NCBI RefSeq assembly: GCF_028372415.1 | Contig: NC_092872.1 | Location: forward strand, 9,926,001 to 9,990,000 | Reading direction: 5' to 3' | From: Notamacropus eugenii | Lineage: Eukaryota; Chordata; Mammalia; Diprotodontia; Macropodidae | DNA: 64,000 bases | Shown: in pieces, positions 38,100-51,770 of the stretch | Layout: every line of letters begins with the position of its first letter | How positions within the stretch are numbered: position 1 is the stretch's first letter | Notes under the pieces: generated by a model | Seen by the model: only the letters and a program-made list of their open reading frames with translations | Told to the model about the DNA's origin: nothing | The model's database searches: none | Translations under genes and position numbers: made by a program

Positions 38100-39090
38100 A
38101 TAAAACACAAAATCCCAGCATTAACTGATTATAACAAAGCATTTGATCTAGAGTAAAACACAGCCTTAAAGTTTCTTCTCCAATGGAAATCTTCAGGCAT
38201 ATGCTAAGATCATAAAATATTCCCTGACAAATGCAACCAGAGATTATACTGTTCAATGATTCTCTTAAAAGAATAAATAGTTTCAATGCAGCACAGGCAT
38301 AAAACACTGAGACACATACTTGGCAAAAGGTGTCCACCACCATCAGAGGTCAACCTTCATAAAAGGGAATTCCCTATTGATAGTGAGGTCCTCTAGAAAT
38401 TCCTTCTTGTGGGTATCAAGCCAAATGCACCACCCAAGATTATTCAGAAGAGATCAGCCTAACAATCTACACAGAAAAAAACTAAATAAATCTTTAAATG
38501 CCTATTGCCTAGATTACAACATGCAGTTAGATGATCAGCCCACTGAATTATAGTACATCAGTAGATATATTTGGGATACACACTTTGAATGGAAAACCAG
38601 TTGGTCCCAGAACTGAAAAAGAGAAAGAGAGCAGGGTAGACTGAAATTAAGATACTGTATATGATACAAGCACTTTCCCCAAAGCAAAAAAAGCCCCATC
38701 TTTTAAATAAACATTCTCTTGGCAATACTCTCTGATGACAGATCTCAGAACACCACCAAGGCTATGGAATTCATGTTGCATGTCACCCAACAGACAATGG
38801 AGATGCAAGACTATAGAGTATTTCCAATAAATTATCTGTGCTCAGAGTGGCTTAAGGGATTTCTCTAAAGAAATATATGATCATAACAGGTGGTGGAATG
38901 GTCACAGAGATAACAGGTGAATAGCCTATTAGCTTAACTGGCACTCTTCAAAATATAAAAAGATCTACATGAAGGTCTCTAAAAAGGATGGATCCCCTGC
39001 AGTTGGAAGAATATGGACAAGAATTTCACTACATATGTGGTTTCCAGTCTGCATGGTGCTAACAGCCACAATGATAAAATTACAGAGCTC
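38100..39090 (+). mobile_element. Decayed non-LTR retrotransposon (RTE-like), RT and C-terminal region
   Basis: Plus-strand translation near 38122 gives DYNKAFDLE, a stop, then NTALKFLLQWKSSGIC: the RT palm A-block (DYKKAFDSV, HTALL). About 650 bases on, KAMEFMLHVTQQTMEMQDYR is followed by WNGHRDN/VEWSQR-like remnants, matching the C-terminal RAMERRMLxVT and RWTxRVTEW blocks of RTE-type LINEs. There are many stops. The clade is inferred. Confidence 0.55.
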
Positions 39091-39699
39091 TTAAAGTAAT
39101 AATTTTATATTGAGCTGAAATTGACCTCCCTGTAAACTTTTCCTGCCCTTTAGGTAAAGTCCTTCAATTAATTACAAATTCTCCTACTACTTACTACACT
39201 GTCATCTAGCCCAATATTACAGACTGGTAAATTATCTAAATTCTCTCTGACCACTAAGATTATACGAATTTAAAAGATATTTGTTAAAATCTTTCAGTAG
39301 GTAGTTTCTTTTTAATCACTACAATTTAAAAAAAAAGATTAAAAATTCCTTGCCCAAAAATCTTCAATAGCTCCAAATTGTATGAGAATTAAAACAAAAA
39401 TGAAACCTTCTAAAGATGGCACTGAGGAATTTCACAGGCTCTAAACTATCTTTTTAGACTTGCCTCCTTTCTCATACATGCTACAGAACAGCAAAACTGT
39501 ACTATCAGTTGATCCCTAACTTGAACCTGACATTTGTCTGCCAACTTTTATATCACACTCCTCATTCAAATCCTTCCTCAGGTGATCTTTCTGATCTCTC
39601 CAAATGAAAGTACTTTCTTCTCTCTCAAATATCCCTATAATAGCTCTGTGTGGGTCTTTACACCCAACATTCTTTAAAAGACCTTGTCCTAAAGGGCCC

Positions 39700-39895
39700 A
39701 CGGTTTCCCAGAGCATCCTGGGTCATCTGCAGTCATCCTGATGAATATCTGGTCACTGGATTCAGATGGCTCTGGAGGAGAAGTGAGGCTGGTGACCTGC
39801 ACAGTCCTCCCTCACTCAAAACAAAGTCAAGTGCAAGTTATGTCACCACTTCTCTGATGGCATGGTCTTCTTTGGCAACGAAGGATGAATACAAC
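39700..39895 (+). mobile_element. Marsupial SINE 3' module
   Basis: Contains ttcagatggctctggaggag, gtgaggctggtgacctgcac, tggcatggtcttctttgg and aacgaaggatgaatacaac. I recognise this module from marsupial genomes, where it ends in an (aac)n-type tail. The exact family name is uncertain. Confidence 0.65.
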
Positions 39896-40369
39896 TTATT
39901 TACGTACATACCGCATGCCATTCCCTACCACAGAAACTATAGGCTCCTAGACGTTCAAGTTACCCACCTACCATGGTTTGCACACAGTAGGTGCTTAATG
40001 TTTGTTAAAATGAATATTCTGTAATATATGTATAATTTTAAAGTGATAATCAGTGTGACTAAGGAGCAATGTGAAAGAACTCTGGACTAAAGTTTCAGGG
40101 AACATTAGGACTGGAACCCTGACTTTAATACTAGTTTTATAACAATAAAGTTAAATTCTCTGGGCTCATTTTCCCCATCTATAAAATGGGTGGCACTTCC
40201 ACAGAACTGCTGGAAGACTCAAGTGAGAGAAATATGCAAAGCATTTTTATTATAAAGTGTTATGCAAATGTTAGCTGCTGGATCCTACACATAGTAGGTA
40301 CTTTGATGTTCAATGTGTTAAAAGCCAACTGTGGTTCCGTATTATCGCAATAAGTAGCTGGAAGAAACA

Positions 40370-41420
40370 AGACTCCCATTTACAATAGCAAGCAAATATG
40401 TATGTAAAAGTGTACACACACAAGTATGTAACTACCAATACATGAGACCTCTATAAAGGAAAAATTTAGGCATTAATGACAAATAAAGCAGAGTTTAAAA
40501 AAAGGTTCTAATTTATAAACTTAATTCCATACTAAAATATCAATATATTTTAGAAAACTGTATGAAAACTGGAATACCAAAGAACATATTGGTAACAGGG
40601 TTGATCAAGGGTGACATATTTTTAGATTTTAAATTATAAAAGGGCAGTCATCAAAACAATTTGGCACTAAGCATATATTAAAAAAATTAGACCAATACAA
40701 CAAAATAAAACCTAGAAACAGAATATGTATACATATATACACACATATCTATATACATAAGTTTATTTACAGACTCAGTACAATGAGGAAAACTGCTGTC
40801 AATTCAATAAATATGGCTGGGAAAACATTATGGAAAAAATAAATTTATATCCATACTCACAATAATCATGCCAAATTCCAGAGAACTGAAAAAGGAAAAG
40901 CATCATATATTTATCCCAAATATAAGGAGAAAAACAATTCTTTATCAAAGCAATTATTTGGGACAAACAAGGTGACTGGTTTGGTGTTATAAGAACAAAA
41001 ACAATGCACAAAAAAGAGTAAAATGAAAGTTTAAAAGGCAACTTATTTGCATGTTCTTTTTGGAAGGGTATGTGGAAATACAGAAGCCATAAAAACCATA
41101 CGTCATATCTATGACCCAGTAATTCCACTAGTGGAAATAAATATATTTCTAGAAAGTAATTCAAAGAAATTAACAAAGCTGACCATAGAAAAATATTTAA
41201 AGCATTGCTTTATGCCTGTTGTAATATATATGTTGTATATAAGAATACTGTTATAAGAACAAAAACTGGAAATAACCTAAATGACCAGTGGGTGGTGGAT
41301 AACTAGAGGTTGTGAATCATCAATGTAAAGAGTCCTATTTTTATGGAAAGATTCATATGAATACAAAGCCAAAAAAGTAAAACTGGTTCTGTATTCACTT
41401 GGATTTCATCTATTTATATA
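40370..41420 (+). mobile_element. L1 ORF2 3' end and 3' UTR fragment
   Basis: Eroded sense-strand blocks in L1 order: ctcccatttacaatagcaag, agggcagtcatcaaaacaat, ttggcactaagc, atctatgacccagtaattcc, aaaaactggaaataacctaa. Confidence 0.6.
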
Positions 41421-41554
41421 AACATGAAAAAATACAGTAACAAGGATTGCAAAGGGTTACAGTTAAGTTTCTGTGAAGCTGACATTAACACTTACTATGT
41501 TTAAGCATACTTTTTGCGGTCAAACTGATTAAGCAAATAATGACAAAGTTGGAA

Positions 41555-41765
41555 CTGGCTTGTCCTTCCAAAGAATGCAGACAGCCTTTTACAAGAATTT
41601 GACTGATAAGGGGAGGGGAACAATAGGACAATAGCTTGAGGGATGGTAGGAAACAGTGAAGGTTTTTTTTAATAATGCAAATGTAGGCACGTTTGAAGGT
41701 AACTAAAAGACTGGGACAGAATGCAGACATCAAGTAATGTGTCAATCATCGATAGAAGCACCCAA
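41555..41765 (-). mobile_element. L2-like LINE, antisense, RT-upstream segment
   Basis: tttacaagaatttgactgat, caatagcttgagggatggta, acagtgaaggtttttttt and gtaggcacgtttgaaggtaa match the antisense of the segment that precedes the RT palm in L2 copies. Confidence 0.5.
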
Positions 41766-44700
41766 TGGAAAGGTAGGAAGGACAAAACTCTTTAGCCTGT
41801 CACCCTAGGACCTTCATTCCTTCCTGACTGAGGCTGATCCTTATTAATCAATACTTTGGATTTGGTCAACCAGTAACAGATCCAGCTAACTATACTCTTA
41901 CTTAACTTAAGCTTTTAAAAATGTTTTATTAATGTTCTTTTCTTTCTTACATCAGTCATTTCCCCCACCCTACCAAAAAAATACCCTTATTTGTAACAAA
42001 TCATAGCTAAACATGACAAACCAAAACAGTGACTGTTGTTATGAAGATGTGAGCCTCACTTTTTCAAGTATGAAATCTCTTTCCCATCAGTTCTTCCATG
42101 ATGTCTACAATGTCATTATACTTAAGATTCACAAATGCTAGCTATGCTATGACTGCAAGAATTCTCCTGACCTAGTAACCCTCATCTACCAACCTTGTCA
42201 GAAAAAGAAATGATGCACAATAAATCTGGAATGATCTGATATATTCCCTTCTAAGTACTTACAATTTATCAATTTCAGTGTCTCTAGAATTTTTCTCAGG
42301 TTCAAGTCTACTGGTCTTTGATTTACATAATCCAATTCCACTCCTCTCTACCTCAAAAAATTTAAATCTCCTTAAACTTTTCAAATTTCTCCAAGATTCC
42401 ATGAAGATCACAAATGGTGGTTCTGTACCTTGGTATATTATTTTTCCAAGTAATGAGATCTAAAGTAATTTAAGATTTGCTGGGTACAAACAACTCTAAT
42501 TGCTATACTTTGGTTCCAATTCCTTTAATGTTCTATATTTTGAAGACTAAGTAAGATAAAAACAAAACAACATAATGCCACCTAATTTATCTTTTAAAAA
42601 CATATTCTGTTATACTTAGCCACGTGAGAGTAAACCAAAGAGCAAACAGGAGGAAATAAAAGGGAGAGAAGGAAAAAGAGACGAGGAACTTTCATTTACT
42701 ATAATATACTAATAAATATCCATGTTCTGTTTAGCATTTTTCAGAAGCTATAGCTCAGCCAGGACTTTAGCCTCTCAGGCTCTAATTTTACAAGTACAGG
42801 CCACTTTCATATTCTTTCCTTGATTTAAATGACGTGCTTCCATTTTTATAACTGTTCTTTTTAAAAACCTGAGCATTTGGGAAAGCTCCCTGTAAAGTCA
42901 CAAAAGTAATAACATGTTTAACATTTCTTTTTTGTGCTCACTAATCACTGAGCCATCAAAATTTGTTGAGAACCTCTAATTCCTCTCACATTTTCTCTTA
43001 TTCTCTGGCTACAATGTTAACTATTTTTTCCTCAAATGTTTCAAAAATCTGTTCTAAAGCTCAAGTGAAATGTCTTACCACACCAGCATTCCCCTCAGTC
43101 AGTATGGATGTGGACTCACTTTCCTCCTACATGTTTCTGTTATGCCCCATTTGGTCAACCAGTTCACCAGACACCTCCCCCCCTCCAAACAGACCTAAGG
43201 TAGCAATTTTTTATTCCTTAAAGCATGTCAATGAATGGGTCACAACATTTCACAAAGGTTCACACTGATGGTCCATTTATTCTAGCCTATTTCAAGACAC
43301 TGTCTTTAACAATGGTACCTTCCGACATACTGTGGAAAATTGCTCTATGACATAATCAATAATTTCGAGAAAGACTAAAGAGCCATCTCAATTTCTTAAC
43401 TTTAGAGAAATACTGCATAGGGTCATTTTGGTCTCCAAATCCTTCCAGGTGATCATGGGCATGTCACTCCATCAGGGTCTGTTTTCCATTTGCAAAAGGA
43501 GGTTTCCTAATTTCCATACTTTTCTTACTACATTATACTGACACAAACAGCACTTTCTTTTATTTGCCTGAAAACTACCTTCTTCAGCTTCAATGGAAGT
43601 TCCTATAGTTTTAGTATTCTATTTGTCCCAAGTTCATGTTGACCACTAACAACACCCTTTTATAACTTTAATGAATTTTACTGAATCTTCATTCAGAGAA
43701 GCTGGCAAATATTTAACAGCACCACACCAACTTGAACAGTTTACAAAAGGAAGTGAAAATACAAAATACCATTTCCAATGGAAAGCATGAAGGATGGCAG
43801 TCATTTAGCTGTTTGAACAAGAGCACTAAAGTTTAATATGGCCACATGGCTTTTCTCTCTTTTTCAGTAAAGCACTGTACAGGAATATCAAGACCTTTTA
43901 GGATCCTCAACTATAAGGACAACCAAACAGAAAAAGTATTGTACCAGCAATATCAAAAGTATGCCAAAAACCAGAATGGAGAAATAATTCTTCCTAGAGG
44001 TCTCTCAAACATAGGCAAGCAAAAATAGAGCTGCTAGGACTGCAGAAAATATTCAAGATTAAAATGTAACCCCAAGGTGAGTTTTAATCAGCGGCCTCCC
44101 CCATCTCAAACACTCCAATTCAACATAAAGGGTTTCTGTAGTCATAGCCTCTCAAAGTTAACAAGGCAAAGTAAAAACCATGGATATCTGTCAGAGCATA
44201 CTAAGAGACATCACTTGTTTATGAAATTCAGAATGTTTAAAAAAACAACTGAGGGGGAAGAGACCAGATGTAATTTTATAGGTGTAAAGAATTCCTCGTA
44301 TGAAAACTCCCTCTCCCTATACCTGGAGCAATGGGAAGTTTTAAATGATCCATACAGGGTCACAAAGCCAGCACCACCAGAAAGGGTGGGAGTAGGTGAA
44401 AGAGATTGACTATAAAGAGTGTACAACTCAGATATAAGAAACTTTTACTAAAACCAAAAATTAATGTATTTGGCAACTTCAAATCAGAAAGATAATGAAA
44501 TATAAAATCAAATATAAGCAACTTTTTGAAAACACAAACTTTTGAGGTAACTTCACTAACATGTTACTAACATGTTTTGGGCTAGTCTCCAAAGAAGGCA
44601 TATTACAATGCCCAATCCTGTATAAAATGGTAATACCCATACAGAGGTTCTTTTTACAGCCAAAATAACTTCCTCATGTTTGCTTTCTCTGTGATTAAAA

Positions 44701-45624
44701 AATGAATTTTTTAAAGGAAGTTTGGATTGAAGTGCTATCAAAAGTTGGAATTCACTCTCCACGAAGGACTACACTACTTTAAAAAAACCAAAAATATGAC
44801 ATTTTTGTCTTTCAGACAAAACAAAAACAAACACCACCATCCCTGTAACAAAACAAATCCAAAATATGTGTACTTTCCCATTTTTTCGGGAGAAGTAAGA
44901 AGTGGTGTTTCTTCAAGGTAAATAAAAGAAGAGAAAAATTGGCAAAAATAAAAGAATTGCTATGGAATAAAGAATCTAGGAAAACCTGGAGACATCATTT
45001 GGGTCCCTCTCTCTCCTAAAGAGACTGCAAGGGTTTTTGACAGGGTTGTCTGGCTGGGCCAATGGTAACTGAAATGACTAATTTTGCAATCTTTGGGGAC
45101 CCTATTTTTTCCTCTATAGTCTTTTAATGCCAAGCTTACATCACACACTAGGTATCTATTTTTACATCATCAATACCCACACTGAAGTATCCTCATCTTT
45201 TTGGTTTAATATTAACCTGGTAAGACTATGAAGAATGAATAGTGCCTTTTCTATAAAATCACTATGGCTTTCCTTCTCCCCCCACCCCTTTCAGTATACA
45301 TTCTAGTGAATACCCAGCCCACTGGGAGTGAAAGGAGACTGAAATCGTGATAAATCCCACCAAATCACTCCACCAAAGCAGAGAGGCAACTGTTTTTCAA
45401 CTTATATTCTTATATTCTTAGAAAGTTGCTGGGGTACAGGGAGGTTTTAAAAGCTCTACCCAGGGTCACAGAGATTAACAAGTTCCCCATTTAGAACATT
45501 TAGTAAACAATCAACAAAAACAACTAAGTGTAAAAGGTGGGTGTGAGTGTGTCATTCTTTGAAGAAAAGAGCCAGATGACTGTTAACAGTCTGGGGATAG
45601 AGCTACTTGCCTGCCATTCCCTTA

Positions 45625-45810
45625 ACTCAAAGATTCAAAGTTTAGAGTCAGAAAGTGTTCAAAGGTAATCTAATCCAACCCTGTTATTTTTACAGAGGAG
45701 GAATTGAGGTCGCATGAGGTTTAAGTGATCTAAACCAGTCACAAAGGTAATGAATGGCAGACCCTGGATTTGAACAAGGTCCTCTGACTGAATCCTACAC
45801 TTTCTCACTC
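45625..45810 (-). repeat. MIR, antisense
   Basis: ggtaatctaatccaaccctg, cagaggaggaattgaggtcg, ccctggatttgaacaaggtc. Confidence 0.75.
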
Positions 45811-45849
45811 TATGTAACAGGATAGTTCTGAGTCTTCTATATGATCAAA

Positions 45850-46095
45850 GTAGAGGCTGCCCCCTAAATCCTTGTAATACATTTCCTTCTTGCCTTCAGG
45901 GTCAGTTCACAAATCATCTCTGCTCCAAATCTCTTTAGGGCTTTCTTCCTCTTTTCTCCAGTATATATTTATACATGCTATATCCACCTCAGTAGAATGT
46001 AAACACTTAGGGCAAAGACTATCATTTTGTCTCAGTTCCCAGAACCCAAGGCCTTGACACAGAAGGCACTTATTAAACATTTTCTTAAATTGGAT
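45850..46095 (+). mobile_element. L2-like 3' tail fragment
   Basis: tcagtagaatgtaaacactt, agggcaaagactatcatttt, aggcacttattaaacatttt. Confidence 0.55.
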
Positions 46096-46204
46096 TAGAA
46101 TAGAATAAGGAGATAACAAATCAATGAATCTGGTAAAAAAAAAAAAATTACAGGAGAAGTTATGTTCCTAGGTGCTTCCCAAATCAAAGATTATGGCAAT
46201 GTCA

Positions 46205-46400
46205 ATGAATAGTGTTTTCACATGTGTGGTACAGTGAGAAAAGTCCTGGATCTGAAGTCAGGACCTGGGTTCAAATGCAGACTCAATACTACTAGCATGA
46301 CCTTGGGTAGTCATTTAATCTCTCTGGGCATCAGTTTCCTCATCTACAACACGGCAGGAAGAGGTATCCTTCTAGAAAGCAAATTAGAAGAAGCCCTGAA
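46205..46400 (+). repeat. MIR/SINE core
   Basis: agtcaggacctgggttcaaa, agcatgaccttgggtagtca, catcagtttcctcatctaca. Confidence 0.75.
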
Positions 46401-46469
46401 AGGTCACTAAATAATGAATGCAGTGACTCAGTATCACTACAAGTCACATAGTGTGAGGATGTCAACAGG

Positions 46470-46990
46470 AAAAAAGGACCCTTATGTACAAAATATTTAC
46501 AGGAGTACTTTTTGTTGTAAAGAACTAGAAAAGAACAAAACTGGTGCCCAACCACACTATTAAGCCATTAAAAAGGGTGGGATTCAAAGTAATCTGGGAA
46601 GACTTGTATGAACTTTAGATTCTAAACTCCTTGAAGTCAGGGGCTGTCTTTTGCCTCATTTTGTATCCCTGGCACATAGTAAGTACTGAACAAATGTTTA
46701 TTAGCTGACTGAACAGATACAGAGTGAAATGTGTGAAACCAGGAGAACAATTTACACAATAACTGGTATAATGTGAAGAATTTACACGATAACGGGAACG
46801 TAAAGAACAAATAACTGCAACATTAAGAACTTTGAAAAAGGCTGCATGACCAGTCATAAACTCAGAAGACTCTTATGATGACTGGTGAAACAAGCTTTCT
46901 GTATTTTCAGACAGTCAGTGTGTGAATTTGTTTTGCTTGACTATACATATACTTGTCATAAGAGAGGGTTTTCTGTTTGGGAGACTTGGC
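46470..46990 (+). mobile_element. L1 3' end with a nested L2 tail
   Basis: acaaaatatttacaggagta and ttttgttgtaaagaacta are followed, after an L2 tail at 46615-46715, by tgtgaaaccaggagaacaat and gaatttgttttgcttgacta, the marsupial L1 3' UTR pattern. Confidence 0.65.
46615..46715 (+). mobile_element. L2-like 3' tail nested in L1
   Basis: taaactccttgaagtcaggg, gctgtcttttgcctcatttt, tggcacatagtaagtactga, acaaatgtttattagctgac. Confidence 0.75.
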
Positions 46991-47904
46991 AGGGGAAGCT
47001 GGTAGATAGTAATTAAAAAAGAACTACAATTAAATATTAAAATACAGGAAGTTCAAAAAGGGGACGTACAAGAACAATTTATTAGTATGTTAAACTTAAA
47101 ATATAGTTTAAAAAAACTGTACATACAGAAGTTCACAGTTTTATATACAACCTTATTTTTCTGTTCTTTGTATAACGAAATTTTCATGTTTGTCAAGTTC
47201 ATGATTAAAAAAAAATTTAAATGACAGTATTGGTCTAGCTGGGCAGAGTTGGCTTCTAAGGTCCCTTTCAGCTATACATGCTTCTAATTAGTGTTATCAG
47301 AAGACACCAATCATCACTTCAGTTCAATAATGCACTGATATTCTTGCTTACGTAACAAACATCTAGACAAGGTCTAATATTTTTGGCTTAAGTCACAAGT
47401 GTTTTAGACAAACCTAAGATACGTCATCAAAGAAATTCTATTAGTAACAAGTTATTAAGCAAAGGCCTCAGCCATCATCAACTGCAGAATAAGAACACAA
47501 TTTTCATGTAACTATGTCTATAATTTTGAAAAGATTGCATCACTTCCAAAAGAAGTTGGAAATACCAAAAGTTATTAATATCTGCCAGTTAATTTCACTG
47601 CCTAAATTACTAATTGGCATAGTATTTTAAGCATAAATTAATGGATTCAATAAGTTAAATGCCAAGCTGTATTCAGTTTCATCTGCAAAAGGTAGGAAGC
47701 TATTACTTTTAACAGCAATTTTTAAAAGAACATTCTTTGTTCTCCTGTTGGCGTATTTATAACTATACCTGCATTTTTACCACTCAGTCTTATTTTCGGG
47801 AAAAAAAATTTTGGCCTTATCTATTTGAACCTATATATTTAAATGGGTAGAGCAAAAGAAATTTGTCAAAGGAAAATATTTAACAGTCAGACTTAAAAAC
47901 ACAA

Positions 47905-48065
47905 AGAGTAGGATGGTACAGAGAGAAGAGCACTGGCCCTGGAATCAAAACCACCTCTGTTTCTGTGTAACTTTAGACAAGTCATAAGTTTCCAGAAATT
48001 AGGGTGTGGACTAGATGGCCTCAGGTCTCTTCCAGCTCAAAATCCTGGACCTAAGATTCTATGTA
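47905..48065 (+). repeat. MIR
   Basis: agcactggccctggaatcaa, gactagatggcctcaggtct, cttccagctcaaaatcctgg. Confidence 0.65.
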
Positions 48066-48149
48066 CATGTTTTATAATTTCTATCTTGAGAAAAATTATA
48101 ATCTACTTCACAGGGTTATGAATATGCTTTTTGTAAACCTGTGCTAAAT

Positions 48150-48310
48150 TACAAATATCATCTGATTTGATCCTCACGACAACCCTGGGAGACAGTTAAC
48201 TATACTTGCTTAGACTCACAGCTAGTAACTATCTTAAGGTTCAATTTGAACTCAGATCTTCCTAACTCCAGGTACCAACACTCTAACTACTGAACCACCA
48301 GCTACTCAGA
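48150..48310 (-). repeat. MIR/SINE, antisense
   Basis: gatttgatcctcacgacaac, gactcacagctagtaactat, aactcagatcttcctaactc. Confidence 0.7.
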
Positions 48311-48359
48311 AACAGATGTAATAGTGAGGGCTAACTTGGCTGAATCACAGTGTATATAT

Positions 48360-48640
48360 AAAGCTGGAAAAGGTAAGAGACTGGTTGTCTAGGGCTTTAA
48401 ATACTGAACAAAGGAGTCTATATCTGGAGGTATCATGAACATGACATTATCAAACCTGTGCTTTAGGAATATCACTGGTAGCTGTGTGGAGCATAGATTG
48501 GAAGGGGGAGGTCAATCAAGAAGTTATACCAGTCCAAGTGAGAGGTGATAAGGGTCTGGATTAGGGTGGTGGCTGTGTCAATGGAGAACAGGAGTCAAAA
48601 GGATGCCAGATACCTCAAAGAGAAAGAAAGACAAAGTCTG
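48360..48640 (-). mobile_element. L2-like LINE, antisense
   Basis: tagggctttaaatactgaac, cctgtgctttaggaatatca, cagtccaagtgagaggtgat, attagggtggtggctgtgtc: antisense L2 3' coding blocks in order. Confidence 0.75.
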
Positions 48641-51104
48641 GCAACACTATGTGGTATACAGGATAGTCCAAGTCAAGTCCCTCATCTCAGCTTTGCCACT
48701 TAACTATATGTAATGTAAGGTAAGTCTTTTGACGAGATGCCCTCTAAGTATTTGATGTCTTTAGAGCTGTGATGCTCTAATATGGAAAGTGAAATAGCAT
48801 TCACTTCACAGGAATGTTGGGAAAATAAAACGACAAACTTATGTTAATCTTTGTAAGCTAATTACCTTGCTTTCTCACACAAAGCATGACAATGTAATAC
48901 AACCATTGATTCAGAGTCATACCATAATCAATCACTGATAATGAATATTTGCCCCTATTCTTGAGTGGCCCCACCACTTAATAGCTATGTTTTTCCAGTT
49001 TCCGTGTTTACTTTTCAGAAAGTATTTCATTCTCCTCTTTCACTGTCAGGCCATAAATTCTAGTCTGCTCTTCCCTCTCAATTTGCTACTTTGGCCAAAA
49101 TCCTGGATACTAGAGAAAGTCATTGAGAATCCTTTGTAAAGTTAAAACATTCTTTGTGAGGGTCTATCCTATAAATAACATACAGAAACATGTACTTGTA
49201 TATTTCTGGATAGGTGAAATGTTACTGTATTTATAAAAACATTTTTAACAATTAGGTGTGTATAAACATAGGATCAGTTAAAAATTTTGTATTTCATATT
49301 TATAAATTCTAACAAGACATTTTAAAAATCCACCATTTACAACTTTTTCTTCAGCAAGTAGAAAGGCTAATGTTCAATATAATCAAAGTACTATCTTATC
49401 TGGTTTTTTTTAAATACCAAAAGATTATTTTTCAGACACAGGTAAGCTAGAAAAACATGTATAATTCTCCATTACTTATGCCAATGGGGAACAGCTGTAA
49501 CATAAGAAGTACACAAGGAATTTCAAAAACCAAACTTCCCCTTTCAATAAAACCTTAATAATATAAAAAGAAATTTTAATTTAATCCCTTTTATTTTTTC
49601 TATTTATTTTCATATCTGTAGTGCTACATAATACAAATTGGATGGCAGGATTCGGATTAAAGTGGAATTAACTGATTTGTGACTACACATTAGCTCTGAA
49701 ATTAACCATGAGATTCATACAATTATTAAAACGAATATCACAATAGCGTAAAAGTTTAGTAAAAATTCTAATTATAAACTCTTGAAACCTATCCAAGTCC
49801 TCCTCTCAACACTGTATCCTGCAGAAATTCCACCTCTGTATTAAAAGTACATTGGGGATTGTTAAAACTCCAACTCTGATAACAGGATTCTTTAATTTCA
49901 CATTTTATGTCTACATTTTATGACCTCAATTTCTAAATTACTCTAGAATACTAATAAAAACAAAGCCTTCTCAAGGAACTAAGTGTGCAAAATGCAGATG
50001 AGCACACAACAATTTCATTAACATAAACTACAGAAGAATAAGAAAGTCAAACAGTACAAAAGAATGAAGGGATAAAAAAGGAAAACCCCCATCTACCTGC
50101 AAACGCAAATATCAGATCTGGTTCTCATAAAAACAAAAGTACACCTCTAACACTAAGACAGCAGTACACAAAATGGCACACAATGTAAATGCTTGATTTT
50201 TGTCTTTTTTTAAAAAAGGCTCACCACAACAGCCAACCATTTTTTGCAAGTACTCTGCTCCCTCCAAATCAAAATTTATTGTTAATCACTTACAGAGATG
50301 AAAAAGTTGAGATTGTAACTTTCCTTTGTTCCAAGTTACTCCTACCTTAAGTACGAGTTAGCAGGTACTAGGGTGTGTGGAATGCCCTTGTCATGTTGGG
50401 TAAGAGGTAAAGTGAATGGCTAGATCACATGATTAAAAATGCAGAACTGTTAGGGTGTAGGGCAACTGCTTTTTGCATGCCGACTATAAATCTTGCTTCA
50501 GTTATTTCCTATCTTTTAGAGTTGTAACAGTATCAGCTCCCCTCAAATGCTGAATAACATTTCTAAGAGTATGCCAAAACAAACTTTTTTTTTTTTTTTT
50601 AGAACAGAAGCAAGGGGAATTATGTGACATCCTTTTGAGATAGCCAGATACCTTCAGACTTGGGGGTTGTAACTGGTGAGCTGAGTTACATGGATAGACT
50701 GCTTTGTCCGTATATTTCCCTAAAATCATAGTCTATCACCCAAGTACTGGAGAGAACACATTTCAGTAACATGTGAAGATAAACAAACTAGGCTTGTGAT
50801 TAATTTTTAAACCATTAAACTCCTTTTAACTTTGGCCCCAACTAACACTTGGTACTTCAAGGTCTAACAGTTTGAATCACTGACTATTACTAAAAACTAA
50901 AGTTAACTGACAAATTCATCCTCTCATAATACTTAAGTTTTAGTTTAGGCAAAGAACGATACCTAAGACTAGGACGGGTCACTTAGATGTGTAATCCTAT
51001 GTTTTATATTTGATTAGAAGCACTGATGAAAAGATGAGGATAAAATTAGCATTTTACAAACTGCTGAGGAATTGTTCTAAAAGAGTAACCAGGAAACTGC
51101 TCCA

Positions 51105-51235
51105 TCTCCATAGCCCCCCTACTAACTAGCTGTATGACCTTGGGCGTGTCACCTAACTCCCTCCCCCAACCAAATGTTCATTTATAAAAGGGGCAGAGTG
51201 GACTCCAATCCTCTTACGTCTAAAACTCTATGATG
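51105..51235 (+). repeat. MIR at the inner edge of the CpG island
   Basis: agctgtatgaccttgggcgt followed by tcacctaactccctccccca. Confidence 0.65.
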
Positions 51236-51717
51236 ACATATTCTAGGAATTGTTTCCAGTGGCATCTGAAAATCACTCCCAAATTTATTTAAAACATCAC
51301 TCAGTCTTCACAAATTCTCTTAAATCTCTGACCGGGCTCGAGGTGCCGTCGGAATAAATTAGTTACAACGAAGTGCTGTGTAATTAAGTTATTATCGGAA
51401 TTACATTTCTACACGCGGTTCACAACCAGGATTATGCAACAGCAAGCGCCCAGCGGAGTCACTCCAGTGACGGAACTGTTCCTCCATCCCCTCTCTACAT
51501 CTGGCCGAAGGGCTGACCCTACGGCAGGGACACCGAGCACAGGTCCACGACGACCACCGACAGCAGCCTGGACACCCGCTCCCCGAAGGTCTGCCTCCGA
51601 TCGCAACGTCGGCGGCCAAGCACGCCGTTCTCCCGGGATCGGCACTCGGTGTAGACCGACCGCGCTCCTCCACAAAGGCCGGCGGTGTGGCAGTCGGAGA
51701 AGTCGGTCCGAGCCCCA

Positions 51718-51770
51718 GCCTCGGGTGACCTTGGGCAAGTCACCTCCCTTGCTGGCCTCGGGGCACCCAG
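51718..51770 (+). repeat. MIR core remnant within the CpG island
   Basis: ggtgaccttgggcaagtcac, the conserved MIR/SINE core, surrounded by CpG-rich sequence. Confidence 0.5.
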
